Translations under genes and position numbers: made by a program | Origin: Paulinella micropora | Lineage: Eukaryota; Cercozoa; Imbricatea; Euglyphida | Reading direction: 5' to 3' | DNA length: 42,695 bases | Assembly: GCA_009731375.1 (NCBI GenBank) | Contig: BJOX01000232.1 | Coordinates: forward strand, 692,639 to 735,333 | Shown: piece after piece, positions 35,145 through 42,554 of the stretch | Numbering within the stretch: position 1 is the stretch's first letter | Layout of the letters: every line of letters begins with the position of its first letter | The notes under the pieces: generated by a model | Database searches by the model: none | Told to the model about the DNA's origin: nothing | What the model saw: the letters and a program-made list of their open reading frames with translations, nothing else

Positions 35145-36010
35145 CATCTATGCGTTAAACTACGGCCACAAAAACTTTCCCATGTAGGTATTCAGGTTAA
35201 CGAAGTGTGACAAAGTAAATGATAAAACAGCTTTGGAAAATACATACATTTTTGCTGTGTATGGTGTGTGTATTATATATGTTATGTACGGAGGTATTGA
35301 CGAAGTGTGACTTAGTACAGGATAAAACAGCTTTGGAATCTTTGTTGTGTATTTTATGCATGTCATGTATGGATGTAGGTGTTGACGAAGTGTGACTTAG
35401 TAAAGGATAAAACAGCATTGGAGAAGTTTCTAGAGCCAGAGCCTAGTGTCCTGATCAAGGTCCTACTCATGCATGACAATACATTACATTCATGTATGAA
35501 TATACAGACGCGTACATGTACATGTGCGTGTACATGTACACGTACATGTAGTTCTACATCTATGTAGATCTACATCTACATCTACAACTACATCTACAAC
35601 TACGTCCACAACTACAACTGCAACTACAACTGCAACTACAACTGCAACTACAACTGCAACTACAACTGCAACTACAACTGCAACTACAACTGCAACTACA
35701 ACTACAACTACAACTCTAGATATATGCCTAGATATGAATGTGCATCCACATATTAGTACATCTACATCTATGTTTACATATTATTTACATGAATATACTT
35801 CAACATATTATAGGCTTTGAAGAAGACAACCAGCGGCAAATACACAAGGTACATATTATATAGATACACAGAGAAAGGTGAGGATGAAGGGGGAAAAGAG
35901 AGAGAAAACAAAGATAAAGAAAGAAAACAGTCTAGCTGAATTTCTATGCTGTTTTGATAATGCTCGCCGGGGGGGGGGGGGGGGNNNNNNNNNNATAGAT
36001 AGATAGATAG

Positions 36011-36041
<31 letters not shown>

Positions 36042-36217
36042 TAGATAGATGGATAGATATGTTCTTGGGTCTATCAGCGCTGCATATCCGAGCACACAGG
36101 GATCCATTCCACCCCGTTACCCGAAGGTAACTTGGCAGCGGGCTGGAGATGGGGACTAAGCCCCAGGTTTATGCAGTATGATGGCTCTACGTGTGCTCTC
36201 TGATAGATAGATGGATG

Positions 36218-36255
<38 letters not shown>

Positions 36256-36472
36256 CAGATAGACAGATAGATAGATGCACATGTTAGATATTAGATACAC
36301 ACATGTATGAATGTATGTATAGATAGGTGCGCGAGATATGGAAAAGATATATATCTATTTATCAATCTGTCTGCAGCCTCAATATGGCCATGGGCGAGCT
36401 GATAGAGGATTTCGGCATGGTGAGCCTTACATCTATATAGTAGTAGTATGGCATTGATAGATAGATAGATAG

Positions 36473-36537
<65 letters not shown>

Positions 36538-37793
36538 GAAATATCGACTAATGTCAGAAAAAAGGAGCTTCTGATTTCGTCAACCAGGAAGTCTGTGGGT
36601 AAAGTATTAACCCGATGCCCAGCTAAGCCGTGATGTTTGCACGGAAGGGACTGATACAGGCAATACCAAAGCTTCCTAGTACCAGGCGGGGCCAGGGCTC
36701 GTTCCATAAAGCGCCCCTTGCAGAACGAGCTCCCACCTCCNNNNNNNNNNNNNNNNNNNNNNNNNNNNNNNNNNNNNNNNNNNNNNNNNNNNNNNNNNNN
36801 NNNNNNNNNNNNNNNNNNNNNNNNNNNNNNNNNNNNNNNNNNNNNNNNNNNNNNNNNNNNNNNNNNNNNNNNNNNNNNNNNNNNNNNNNNNNNNNNNNNN
36901 NNNNNNNNNNNNNNNNNNNNNNNNNNNNNNNNNNNNNNNNNNNNNNNNNNNNNNNNNNNNNNNNNNNNNNNNNNNNNNNNNNNNNNNNNNNNNNNNNNNN
37001 NNNNNNNNNNNNNNNNNNNNNNNNNNNNNNNNNNNNNNNNNNNNNNNNNNNNNNNNNNNNNNNNNNNNNNNNNNNNNNNNNNNNNNNNNNNNNNNNNNNN
37101 NNNNNNNNNNNNNNNNNNNNNNNNNNNNNNNNNNNNNNNNNNNNNNNNNNNNNNNNNNNNNNNNNNNNNNNNNNNNNNNNNNNNNNNNNNNNNNNNNNNN
37201 NNNNNNNNNNNNNNNNNNNNNNNNNNNNNNNNNNNNNNNNNNNNNNNNNNNNNNNNNNNNNNNNNNNNNNNNNNNNNNNNNNNNNNNNNNNNNNNNNNNN
37301 NNNNNNNNNNNNNNNNNNNNNNNNNNNNNNNNNNNNNNNNNNNNNNNNNNNNNNNNNNNNNNNNNNNNNNNNNNNNNNNNNNNNNNNNNNNNNNNNNNNN
37401 NNNNNNNNNNNNNNNNNNNNNNNNNNNNNNNNATAGGCGTATGGCTAGGCACACATAAGGCACCCCACCACGGGCCCAGCACACCCACACCATCCCCTAA
37501 TTCTCTGTCTGTCGACAGATGGCACCCATTTCAAAAAATCAAGCCCAAGAGAGGGTCAGTGACGCCTCAAGTGGCCTTGGTTCATTCCGTAGAGTAAGTG
37601 ATGAGATCAATAGATGAAATATCGACTAATGTCAGAAAAAAGGAGCTTCTGATTTCGTCAACCAGGAAGTCTGTGGGTAAAGTATTAACCCGATGTCCAG
37701 CTAAGCCGTGATGTTTGCACGGAAGGGACTGATACAGGCAATACCAAAGCTTCCTAGTACCAATAGATAGATAGATAGATAGATGGATAGATG

Positions 37794-37845
<52 letters not shown>

Positions 37846-37846
37846 C

Positions 37847-37920
<74 letters not shown>

Positions 37921-38032
37921 GTCTAATGCCTGCGGAGGTCATATANNNNNNNNNNCTAACTTCAATTGAGGCGAGCTGATAGAGGATTTCGGCATGGTGA
38001 GCCACACATCTATATAGTAGTAGTATGACATT

Positions 38033-38104
<72 letters not shown>

Positions 38105-38113
38105 TAGATAGAT

Positions 38114-38165
<52 letters not shown>

Positions 38166-38230
38166 AGATAGATAGATGGATAGATAGATGGATAGATAGA
38201 TGGATAGATAGATAGATAGATGAGATAGAT

Positions 38231-38306
<76 letters not shown>

Positions 38307-39606
38307 GGCCATCGGCGCTGATAGAGGATTTCGGCAGGGTAAGCCACACCATACATAAATCCATAAATCCATAAATTCATATATACATGCATGCATGCAT
38401 GCATGCATACATACATGCAGACATACATACATACATACATGCGTACATACATATATGCATACATGCATACATGCATATCTATATTTTTCTTATTTGTACG
38501 TCCAGCGTGCCACTATACTTTTACTTTGTATATATAGTACACACCTTCAAACCAGAGAAAGAGCAATCTAGTCTATCTTGTATGTATCACCTGGAGGCCA
38601 TGCTCAGATTAGCAAAATTTCAACTGTTATTCCCGTGCGAAAATAAACTGTAAGTATGAGATATCTCGGTTGCATCCACAAAATGTGTTCAGGTGACCCA
38701 TTAAACTACATATGCGACGCGCCAAATTTGATGTGTTTTGCGGGGGCTCGCCGGCCCGGCTCGGCCGCAAAACACGTTAAATTTTTTGCTTGCCATATAA
38801 TATACTTTTCTCATGTATGTAGGTCGGCCTGAAGCAACTTGATATTACGGATCAGGATTCAATAGAGCTGGTACACAAATATATTCACAAATTTATATGT
38901 ACATATATTTCATTTGTTTATGTATTATCCATATTTTGCTTTCTATGTCTGCATACATACGGTCACACAATACAAAGACATACATACATACATACATACA
39001 TACATACATACATACATAAATACATACATGCATGCATGCATGCATCGTACCACACGAAAACATTTTGTGCATGCACATTCACATATGTACGTACGTAATG
39101 GATAGTACATCCCTCCACCCGTCCGGCAATCCATCCTTGATCTATCCATCACACCAACAGATACCAAAACACATGCATCCACACACACACACACACACTC
39201 ACGCACACACGCACAACAAAAAATTCATGGACATACTCATACATACATGCATACATATGAACATACATATGAACATACATATATATTATAGATGGGTATG
39301 ATATAAACGTACCCGTCTATCTATCTACCCACCTATTTATCTACCTACCTATCTCTGTCTATCTACCTATATCTTGGGTTTAGGTGTTATCCTTTGCCGA
39401 CCACGCCATGCAGTACCATCCCCCCCCCCCCTACTCTCTCTCTCTCTCTGTGGCATGTGCTAACTATAGCTGTTGGTTGGTTATTCCCTGTCTGTTATTT
39501 TTGATTGGCTGGTTTGTTGTTATTGTTATTGTTGTTGTTGTTGTTGATGATGATGATGATGATGATGCTGATGATGATCGATGATGTTGTTGATGTTGTT
39601 GTTGCT

Positions 39607-39665
<59 letters not shown>

Positions 39666-39764
39666 CACTGGATACAAATCGTAGCTCGCTGCCTGTTGCC
39701 TGCCTGCCTATCCCTATGAATTCAATCTATTTTGATTTCGCTATCTATCTATCTATCTATCTAC

Positions 39765-39815
<51 letters not shown>

Positions 39816-39977
39816 CATATCTACAAATCTATGTATGCATCTATCTGTCATTCTATCTATCTATTTATCTACTGGAACTACACCTAGCTCTGTCTATTTA
39901 CCTATCTATTCAAAAAAGACTTCAACCATGTTGAGCAAATGTTTGTGTTACAGTCTGTCATAGTCATAATTGGTTTT

Positions 39978-40009
<32 letters not shown>

Positions 40010-40322
40010 ATCCAGGTATGGAGAAGATTTAGAGCCCGTCGACCCCGACAAGGGCAAGGAGGTCAATGTGTGCATGTATGTATGTATGCATGCAAGTATG
40101 TATGTATGTATGTATGTATGTATGTATGTGGACAAGGACAAGCAGGTATAGCCTTGTAGCTGAGTGTGTGTCTGTGTATTTGTGCGTGTTTGTTCGTCTT
40201 GTCTGTCCACAAAACAATACATTCAAGTGACTAATAAGTATCTGTTTCTTTCTTTCTTTCTTTCCTTCTTTCTTTCCTTCCTTCCTTCCTTCTTTCTTTC
40301 TTTCTTTCTTTCTTTCGTTCTT

Positions 40323-40353
<31 letters not shown>

Positions 40354-41744
40354 TTGTGAGAGTGCGATTGTTTGCGTGTAAGAAATAGAGCGGAAGAGAT
40401 AAAGAAAGAGCGAGCATGGTGGGTGAGCTGGGTGTGTGTTTGTGTGTGTGTGTGTGTGGGATGTGGGGGGGGGCTGGAAAGGGGAAATAGATTAACAATT
40501 AAAAAGGGNNNNNNNNNNNNNNNNNNNNNNNNNNNNNNNNNNNNNNNNNNNNNNNNNNNNNNNNNNNNNNNNNNNNNNNNNNNNNNNNNNNNNNNNNNNN
40601 NNNNNNNNNNNNNNNNNNNNNNNNNNNNNNNNNNNNNNNNNNNNNNNNNNNNNNNNNNNNNNNNNNNNNNNNNNNNNNNNNNNNNNNNNNNNNNNNNNNN
40701 NNNNNNNNNNNNNNNNNNNNNNNNNNNNNNNNNNNNNNNNNNNNNNNNNNNNNNNNNNNNNNNNNNNNNNNNNNNNNNNNNNNNNNNNNNNNNNNNNNNN
40801 NNNNNNNNNNNNNNNNNNNNNNAAGAAGAAGAAGCAAGAAGAAGAAGCAAGAAGAAGAAGCAAGAAGAAGAAGCAAGAAGAAGAAGCAAGAAGAAGAAGC
40901 AAGAAGAAGAAGCAAGAAGAAGCAAGAAGAAGAAGCAAGAAGAAGAAGCAAGAAGAAGCAAGAAGAAGAAGCAAGAAGAAGCAAGAAGAAAAGAAGAAGA
41001 AAAGAAGAAAAGAAGAAGAAAAAAAGAAGAAAAAAAGAAGAAAAAAAGAAAAAAAGAAGAAAAGAAGAAGAAGAAGAAGAAGAAGAAGAAGAAGAAGAAG
41101 AAGAAGACGAAGAAGAAGAAGAAGACGAAGAAGACGAAGAAGACGAAGAAGAAGACGAAGAAGAAGACGAAGAAGACGAAGAAGAAGACGAAGAAGAAGA
41201 CGAAGAAGAAGACGAAGAAGAAGACGAAGAAGAAGACGAAGAAGACGAAGACGATGAAGAAGACGAAGACGAAGAAGACGAAGAAGACGAAGACGAAGAA
41301 GACGAAGAAGACGAAGAAGAAGACGAAGAAGACGAAGAAGACGACGACGAAGAAGAAGAAGAAGAAGAAGAAGAAGAAGAAGAAGAAGAAGAAGAAGAAG
41401 AAGAAGAAAAGGAAGAAAAGGAAGAAGAGGAAGAAGAGGAAGAGGGAAGAAGAGGGAAGAAGAGGGAAGAAGAGGAAGGAGAGGAAGGAAAGGAGAGAAG
41501 GAGGGAGGAGGGAAGAGGGAGGAGGAGAAGAAGAAGAAGAAGAAGAAGGAGGAGGAGGAGAAGAAGAAGAAGAAGAAGAAGAAGAAGAGAGCCAACGAAA
41601 GAAAGACAGAAAGGAAACAAACAGAGAACGAGGGAGACCTGTTGAAGCAAAAGGACGAATCGAGAGAGAGAGGGAGAGAGAGAGAGGGGGGGAGAGAAAG
41701 AGAGATAGATAGATAGAGAGAGATAGAGAGAAAGAGAGAAAGAA

Positions 41745-41783
<39 letters not shown>

Positions 41784-41938
41784 CGAGCAAGCAAGAAAGA
41801 AAGAAAGAAGATTGAGAAGAGGGGTATCAGGGCGTTGTGGGCGTTGTTTGGGCGATAAGGTGACCTTTGTGTATCGATATGTATATATGTGGGATGCAGG
41901 ACGAGGATGAGAATGGATTCGACGCGGTGCTCAGCTAG
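26471..41938 (+). CDS. GPN3: GPN-loop GTPase 3 gene, 13 exons placed and one predicted in a gap
   Basis: Short exons with GT-AG introns join into one frame ending at TAG 41936-41938. Placed coding sequence is 770 bp. With exon 2, expected to encode the conserved VNLDPAA region and probably lost in the N gap at 26775-26913, the protein is about 280 residues, as in known GPN3. Motifs in order: P-loop GPAGSGKST (exon 1), GPN loop in YGPNGGL (exon 4), DCPGQIELY (exon 5), LTKCDL guanine-specificity motif (exon 8) and the GPN3-typical C-terminal QYGEDLEP (exons 12-13). GPN3 acts with GPN1 and GPN2 in RNA polymerase II assembly and nuclear import; it is cytosolic or shuttling and has no membrane segment. 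Features favour GPN3 over GPN2: [11 protein letters not shown] start and YGEDLE end. Introns total about 14.6 kb and carry partial copies of six exons. Splicing is inferred, not observed. Confidence 0.9.
26542..27113. repeat. GPN3 introns 1-2: CTAC/CTAT microsatellites and a gap likely hiding exon 2
   Basis: (CTAC)n and (CTAT)n fill 26548-26774; N at 26775-26913; a short CA-rich stretch to about 26950; then (CTAT)n to the acceptor CTATAG. Exon 2, about 70-80 bp, would fit in the 139-N gap. Confidence 0.75.
27114..27167 (+). CDS. GPN3: GPN3 exon 3
   Basis: 18 codons, [18 protein letters not shown], matching the segment after VNLDPAA in GPN proteins. The acceptor TCTATAG comes directly out of a (CTAT)n tract. 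The donor GTCTCTCTCCC is itself the start of a (CT)n tract. Phase 0 at the 3' end. Confidence 0.88.
27168..27832. repeat. GPN3 intron 3: (CT)n with a 320-N gap
   Basis: (CT)n/CCCT to 27304, N at 27305-27624, then CT, CA and CTGT repeats. No exon is expected here because exons 3 and 4 join in frame. Confidence 0.85.
27833..27910 (+). pseudogene. Partial copy of GPN3 exon 4 in intron 3
   Basis: About 70 bp (27841-27909) align with 28391-28459, with roughly eight substitutions and no indel. The frame is open and keeps the GPN triplet (GYGPN). The copy lacks the acceptor AG and the last third of the exon with its donor, so it cannot replace exon 4. Confidence 0.85.
27958..28334. repeat. Degenerate TGTC-rich minisatellite in GPN3 intron 3
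   Basis: About 35 units built from TTTTCTGTCCTG and TTGTCTGTCATG variants (11-12 bp), lying between the exon-4 copy and exon 4. Open in several frames because the motif lacks stops; not a gene. Confidence 0.85.
28384..28476 (+). CDS. GPN3: GPN3 exon 4 (GPN loop)
   Basis: 31 codons from [16 protein letters not shown] to SWLEDQ. The Gly-Pro-Asn triplet at 28408-28416 is the family signature that reaches into the partner's active site in the dimer. Acceptor GCTCAG, donor GTTTGCATACACAC leading to a CA/ATAC repeat. Phase 0 at both ends. Confidence 0.92.
28586..29186 (+). repeat. Array of four partial copies of GPN3 exon 5 (acceptor side) in intron 4
   Basis: Copies of the exon-5 5' part start at 28586, 28815, 28940 and 29062, spaced about 122-125 bp for the last three, each with a CTAG or TTCAG acceptor directly before GTGGACGA. 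They reach CAGATTAAACTTTA and then turn into a GTGT/TATG repeat; exon 5 has GAG where all four have AAA. Copy 1 is split after 28609 by about 120 bp of (ATGT)n and resumes near 28733. Copies 2-4 read to TAG four codons after IKL. Confidence 0.92.
29187..29267 (+). CDS. GPN3: GPN3 exon 5 (DCPGQ motif)
   Basis: 27 codons from [11 protein letters not shown] to SHLPAMK. DCPGQ at 29220-29234 is the G3 switch motif contacting the gamma-phosphate and magnesium. Acceptor TATTCAG; donor GTTAGATAGCTAGATAG flows directly into (GATA)n. It is the fifth and only complete member of the local array. Confidence 0.92.
29268..29510. repeat. (GATA)n microsatellite, GPN3 intron 5
   Basis: Begins inside the exon-5 donor and continues with GACA variants to the start of interspersed repeat family 3. 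Confidence 0.9.
29511..29973. repeat. Interspersed repeat family 3, complete-looking copy
   Basis: 463 bp from TATCGACTAATGTCAGAAAA to AAGGCACCCCACC, bordered on both sides by (GATA)n. Its two ends match 36542-36740 plus 37433-37470, and its first 150 bp match 37618-37762. A partly conserved antisense frame may be a remnant of coding sequence. Class unknown. Confidence 0.85.
29974..30098. repeat. (GATA)n microsatellite
   Basis: Follows repeat family 3 directly inside GPN3 intron 5. Confidence 0.9.
30099..30451 (+). other. Unassigned open stretch of about 117 codons in GPN3 intron 5
   Basis: A stop-free frame runs from 30099 into the gap at 30452. It includes [20 protein letters not shown] and [12 protein letters not shown], has mixed, protein-like composition and is GC-richer than its surroundings. 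The beginning (AGCTTTATTCTCAC at about 30105-30118) repeats the 3' part of GPN3 exon 5. It could be a transposon-derived coding fragment or a pseudogene. I do not recognise the family. Confidence 0.4.
30906..30981 (+). mobile_element. tRNA-derived SINE, copy D (3' end only)
   Basis: Matches the last 75 bp of copies A-C (TCTTCGTACTCCCCTCACGG to GAGAAGCAC) and is followed by (TTA)n. The rest lies in the 454-N gap at 30452-30905. Confidence 0.85.
31017..31135 (+). repeat. Interspersed repeat family 2, 3' part
   Basis: Starts CCTAGAGTAATGTTCTATGC and ends GCAATTGGCAGACGATACAT. Separated from SINE copy D by about 35 bp of ATT/TTG repeat, echoing the order seen at 19352-19817. Confidence 0.85.
31262..31347 (+). 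CDS. GPN3: GPN3 exon 6
   Basis: 86 bp: [20 protein letters not shown] then SLVITDVT, ending AA before donor GTAAGTAAGT. The K codon is completed by the first G of exon 7 (phase 2). Acceptor TTTTGTCTAG is the most conventional in the gene. The segment corresponds to the strand-helix region between the DCPGQ and TKCD motifs. Confidence 0.9.
31348..32218 (+). repeat. Array of ten partial copies of the exon-6 3' part and its donor
   Basis: Units of about 75-85 bp (longer at the end), each with CGCGTGTGCGGT, GATAGCCTCGTTATCACAGA and TGTGACCAAGTAAGTAAG, joined by TATGTTTTTATGGTATAT. Later copies lengthen the donor into (GTAA)n, for example 31985-32008, and then (TATG)n. The last copy has a damaged donor (GACCAAGCATG). 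All copies lack the exon's 5' half and acceptor. Confidence 0.94.
32284..33577 (+). repeat. Array of twelve partial copies of the exon-7 5' part and its acceptor
   Basis: Copies begin near 32285, 32406, 32497, 32569, 32685, 32784, 32895, 33009, 33131, 33252, 33382 and 33487, spaced 72-130 bp. All but the copy at 32569 keep GTAG directly before the exon-like start. They share TATATCTCTGGT, GTGTCTGTCGGC and ATGTTTTCTATG, and then dissolve into (ATGT)n. The (ATGT)n spacers have no stop in any frame, so an exonised copy would read on for long distances as M-Y-V-C repeats. Confidence 0.94.
33578..33641 (+). CDS. GPN3: GPN3 exon 7
   Basis: 64 bp: the first G completes the K of exon 6, then [20 protein letters not shown] plus N. 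Acceptor CTTGTAG, donor GTACCTATCTATC running into (TATC)n. Phase 0 at the 3' end. It is the only full member of the array that precedes it. Confidence 0.9.
33642..35152. repeat. (TATC)n tract of about 1.5 kb with exon-7 fragments and a 51-N gap (GPN3 intron 7)
   Basis: Mostly (TATC)n with CTAC and CTGT variants; N at 34848-34898. Two fragments of the exon-7 3' half lie inside it, at 33871-33917 (TCGGCGATGTTCTGATTGGA) and 34015-34062 (TGTCTGTCGGTGATCTG). The repeat turns to (GATA)n on the same strand at 34251-34358, then back to (TATC)n. Confidence 0.92.
35194..35340 (+). repeat. Two partial copies of GPN3 exon 8 (acceptor side)
   Basis: Copy 1 (about 35196-35238) follows TATTCAG and reads GTTAACGAAGTGTGACAAAG; copy 2 (about 35294-35338) follows CGGAG and reads GTATTGACGAAGTGTGACTT. 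Both contain GATAAAACAGCTTTGGAA and stop where exon 8 continues GAGAAGTTTCTAG. Copy 1 has an in-frame TGA if used like exon 8. Confidence 0.88.
35379..35459 (+). CDS. GPN3: GPN3 exon 8 (TKCD motif)
   Basis: 27 codons beginning [20 protein letters not shown] and ending SVLIK. TKCD (35385-35396) is the guanine-recognition motif (T/NKxD type). Acceptor ATGTAG, donor GTCCTACTC. Phase 0 at both ends. Confidence 0.92.
35574..35710. repeat. CTACAA / CTGCAA 12-bp minisatellite, GPN3 intron 8
   Basis: Regular alternation ACAACTGCAACT through about 35610-35700, preceded by CATCTACAACTA variants. Lies between exons 8 and 9. Confidence 0.88.
35814..35848 (+). CDS. GPN3: GPN3 exon 9
   Basis: 35 bp: [11 protein letters not shown] plus AG (phase 2), completed as Ser by the first C of exon 10. 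Acceptor ATTATAG, donor GTACAT. It aligns with the variable linker before the LTKAI/LNKAL helix of known GPN3 proteins. Confidence 0.82.
35849..36376. repeat. GPN3 intron 9: poly-G at a 10-N gap and (GATA)n
   Basis: Poly-G at 35970-35984, N at 35985-35994, (GATA)n at 35995-36060 and 36200-36275. The unique stretch between them (36061-36200) is not recognised. Confidence 0.85.
36377..36419 (+). CDS. GPN3: GPN3 exon 10
   Basis: 43 bp: C completing Ser, then [14 protein letters not shown], equivalent to the I-x-D/E-Y/F-x-M-V helix of GPN3. Acceptor TCTGCAG, donor GTGAGCC. Phase 0 at the 3' end. Confidence 0.9.
36542..37470. repeat. Interspersed repeat family 3, second copy across a 692-N gap
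   Basis: Left part 36542-36740 matches 29511-29750, apart from about 40 bp missing after CAGGCAATACCA; right part 37433-37470 matches the end of the first copy. The first copy has 184 bp between these anchors while the gap is 692 N, so about 500 bp of extra sequence, or a wrong gap estimate, is implied. Confidence 0.8.
37618..37762. repeat. Interspersed repeat family 3, third copy (5' part)
   Basis: Matches the first 145 bp of the copy at 36542 and stops at CTTCCTAGTACCA, where (GATA)n begins. Confidence 0.88.
37763..38345 (+). repeat. (GATA)n with two partial copies of GPN3 exon 10 and its donor
   Basis: GCGAGCTGATAGAGGATTTC at 37971-37990 continues through GGCATGGTGAGCC and about 50 bp of matching intron (CATCTATATAGTAGTAGTAT). 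A second copy at about 38318-38345 reads GCTGATAGAGGATTTCGGCA then GGGTAAGCC. Both lack the exon's 5' part and acceptor. (GATA)n surrounds them; N at 37946-37955. Confidence 0.9.
38724..38784. other. 20-bp-stem inverted repeat with GC-rich loop in GPN3 intron 10
   Basis: AAATTTGATGTGTTTTGCGG (38724-38743) pairs with CCGCAAAACACGTTAAATTT (38765-38784) apart from two mispaired positions in the centre. The 21-base loop is almost all G+C. It lies about 40 bp before exon 11's acceptor. It could be a miniature inverted-repeat element or a structured RNA segment. Confidence 0.7.
38823..38870 (+). CDS. GPN3: GPN3 exon 11
   Basis: 16 codons, [16 protein letters not shown], matching the strand and start of the last helix of GPN proteins (compare DxxD/E-S-I in relatives). 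Acceptor ATGTAG, donor GTACAC. Phase 0 at both ends. Confidence 0.88.
39384..39412 (+). CDS. GPN3: GPN3 exon 12 (29 bp)
   Basis: VLSFADHAM plus CA, completed to Gln by the first G of exon 13. Acceptor GGTTTAG, donor GTACCATCC followed by a poly-C run. The smallest exon placed; supported by the precise continuation QYGEDLEP in the next exon. Confidence 0.85.
39413..40015. repeat. GPN3 intron 12: poly-C, GTT/GATG, TATC and GTT microsatellites
   Basis: Poly-C (39421-39431), GTT and GAT repeats (39510-39665), (TATC)n (39740-39815), and (GTT)n (39978-40008) placed immediately before acceptor ATCCAG, so the microsatellite serves as the pyrimidine-rich tract. Confidence 0.88.
40016..40061 (+). CDS. 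GPN3: GPN3 exon 13
   Basis: 46 bp: G completing Gln, then [15 protein letters not shown], the acidic C-terminal segment typical of GPN3. Donor GTCAATG leads to (ATGT)n. Phase 0 at the 3' end. Confidence 0.9.
40062..41899. repeat. GPN3 intron 13: ATGT, CTTT, then about 1 kb of GAA/GAC purine-rich repeat
   Basis: (ATGT)n to about 40130; (CTTT)n and (CT)n at 40235-40354; GT and poly-G to 40508; N at 40509-40822; AAGAAGAAGC units at 40823-40990; GAA/GAC/GAAA to 41590; and GA/GAAA to about 41815. Long K/E-rich or L/S-rich frames on the two strands are repeat translations and not genes. Confidence 0.9.
41900..41938 (+). CDS. GPN3: GPN3 exon 14 (C terminus and stop)
   Basis: [12 protein letters not shown] then TAG at 41936-41938. 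Acceptor GATGCAG. The acidic tail ending is consistent with GPN3 proteins, though this part is poorly conserved, so this exon is the least certain of the terminal ones. Confidence 0.75.
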   Translation, partial: DEDENGFDAVLS

Positions 41939-42406
41939 ATTCAAGCGGCACCTGTCATATTCATTAATATTTTTTTGAAAATAGACGTTCTCAATAGATA
42001 CTTGATAATGTTTGGTTCAGCAATTTTTTGTGGGGCGCCGTGCTAAGAAAAATATTACAAGAAAATTACGACTGACTTGTTTTAGACTAAAGGCATCATT
42101 CCCGCTGGATCATCATCACATTCAAAACAGTGTTACAGAGCGTGATAGGCTGAAACTTTTGCTCCAGGAGCACGGTAGTCTTAAGCTTTTTCTTTATGAA
42201 CACGCTAGATATTGGCTGAAGGTTTTGTTGGAACACCAAGCTGAAACAGTCTCTCTAGGAATGCTCTAGCTTGAAGATGTTTTTGTGAGGGAGAAAAAAA
42301 AAAAAAAAAGGCAAGGTGGAAAATTTACGTGGAAACACGCTAGGTTGAAGCTTTTATGCGTGACTTGTAACTTAATGACCAACAAACTCAAATGAAAAGT
42401 GCTGAT
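41939..42406. repeat. GPN3 3' flank with degenerate tandem repeats of about 30 bp
   Basis: Between about 42148 and 42350 the pattern GCTGAAAC/AAGCTTTT...GAACACGCTAG recurs roughly five or six times with much divergence. A frame of about 85 codons (42012-42269) runs through it and is probably incidental. I see no clear polyadenylation signal of the AATAAA type soon after the stop. Confidence 0.5.
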
Positions 42407-42428
42407 TAATAATAATAATAATTATTAC

Positions 42429-42482
<54 letters not shown>

Positions 42483-42484
42483 CA
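42407..42484. repeat. (ATT)n microsatellite
   Basis: Trinucleotide tract followed at about 42498-42519 by a small hairpin (GGGGTGC...GCACCCC). Confidence 0.88.
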
Positions 42485-42554
42485 TTATTATTATGGAGGG
42501 GTGCACAGTATGGCACCCCACGGGAAGAGGAGGTGGTTGGGCCTCTTCCCACTG

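Noticed and set aside
40372-41790. Very long K/E-rich (+) and S/L-rich (-) open frames, over 400 codons
   Set aside because: They are translations of GAA/GAC repeats and N runs inside GPN3 intron 13; no unique sequence supports a protein.
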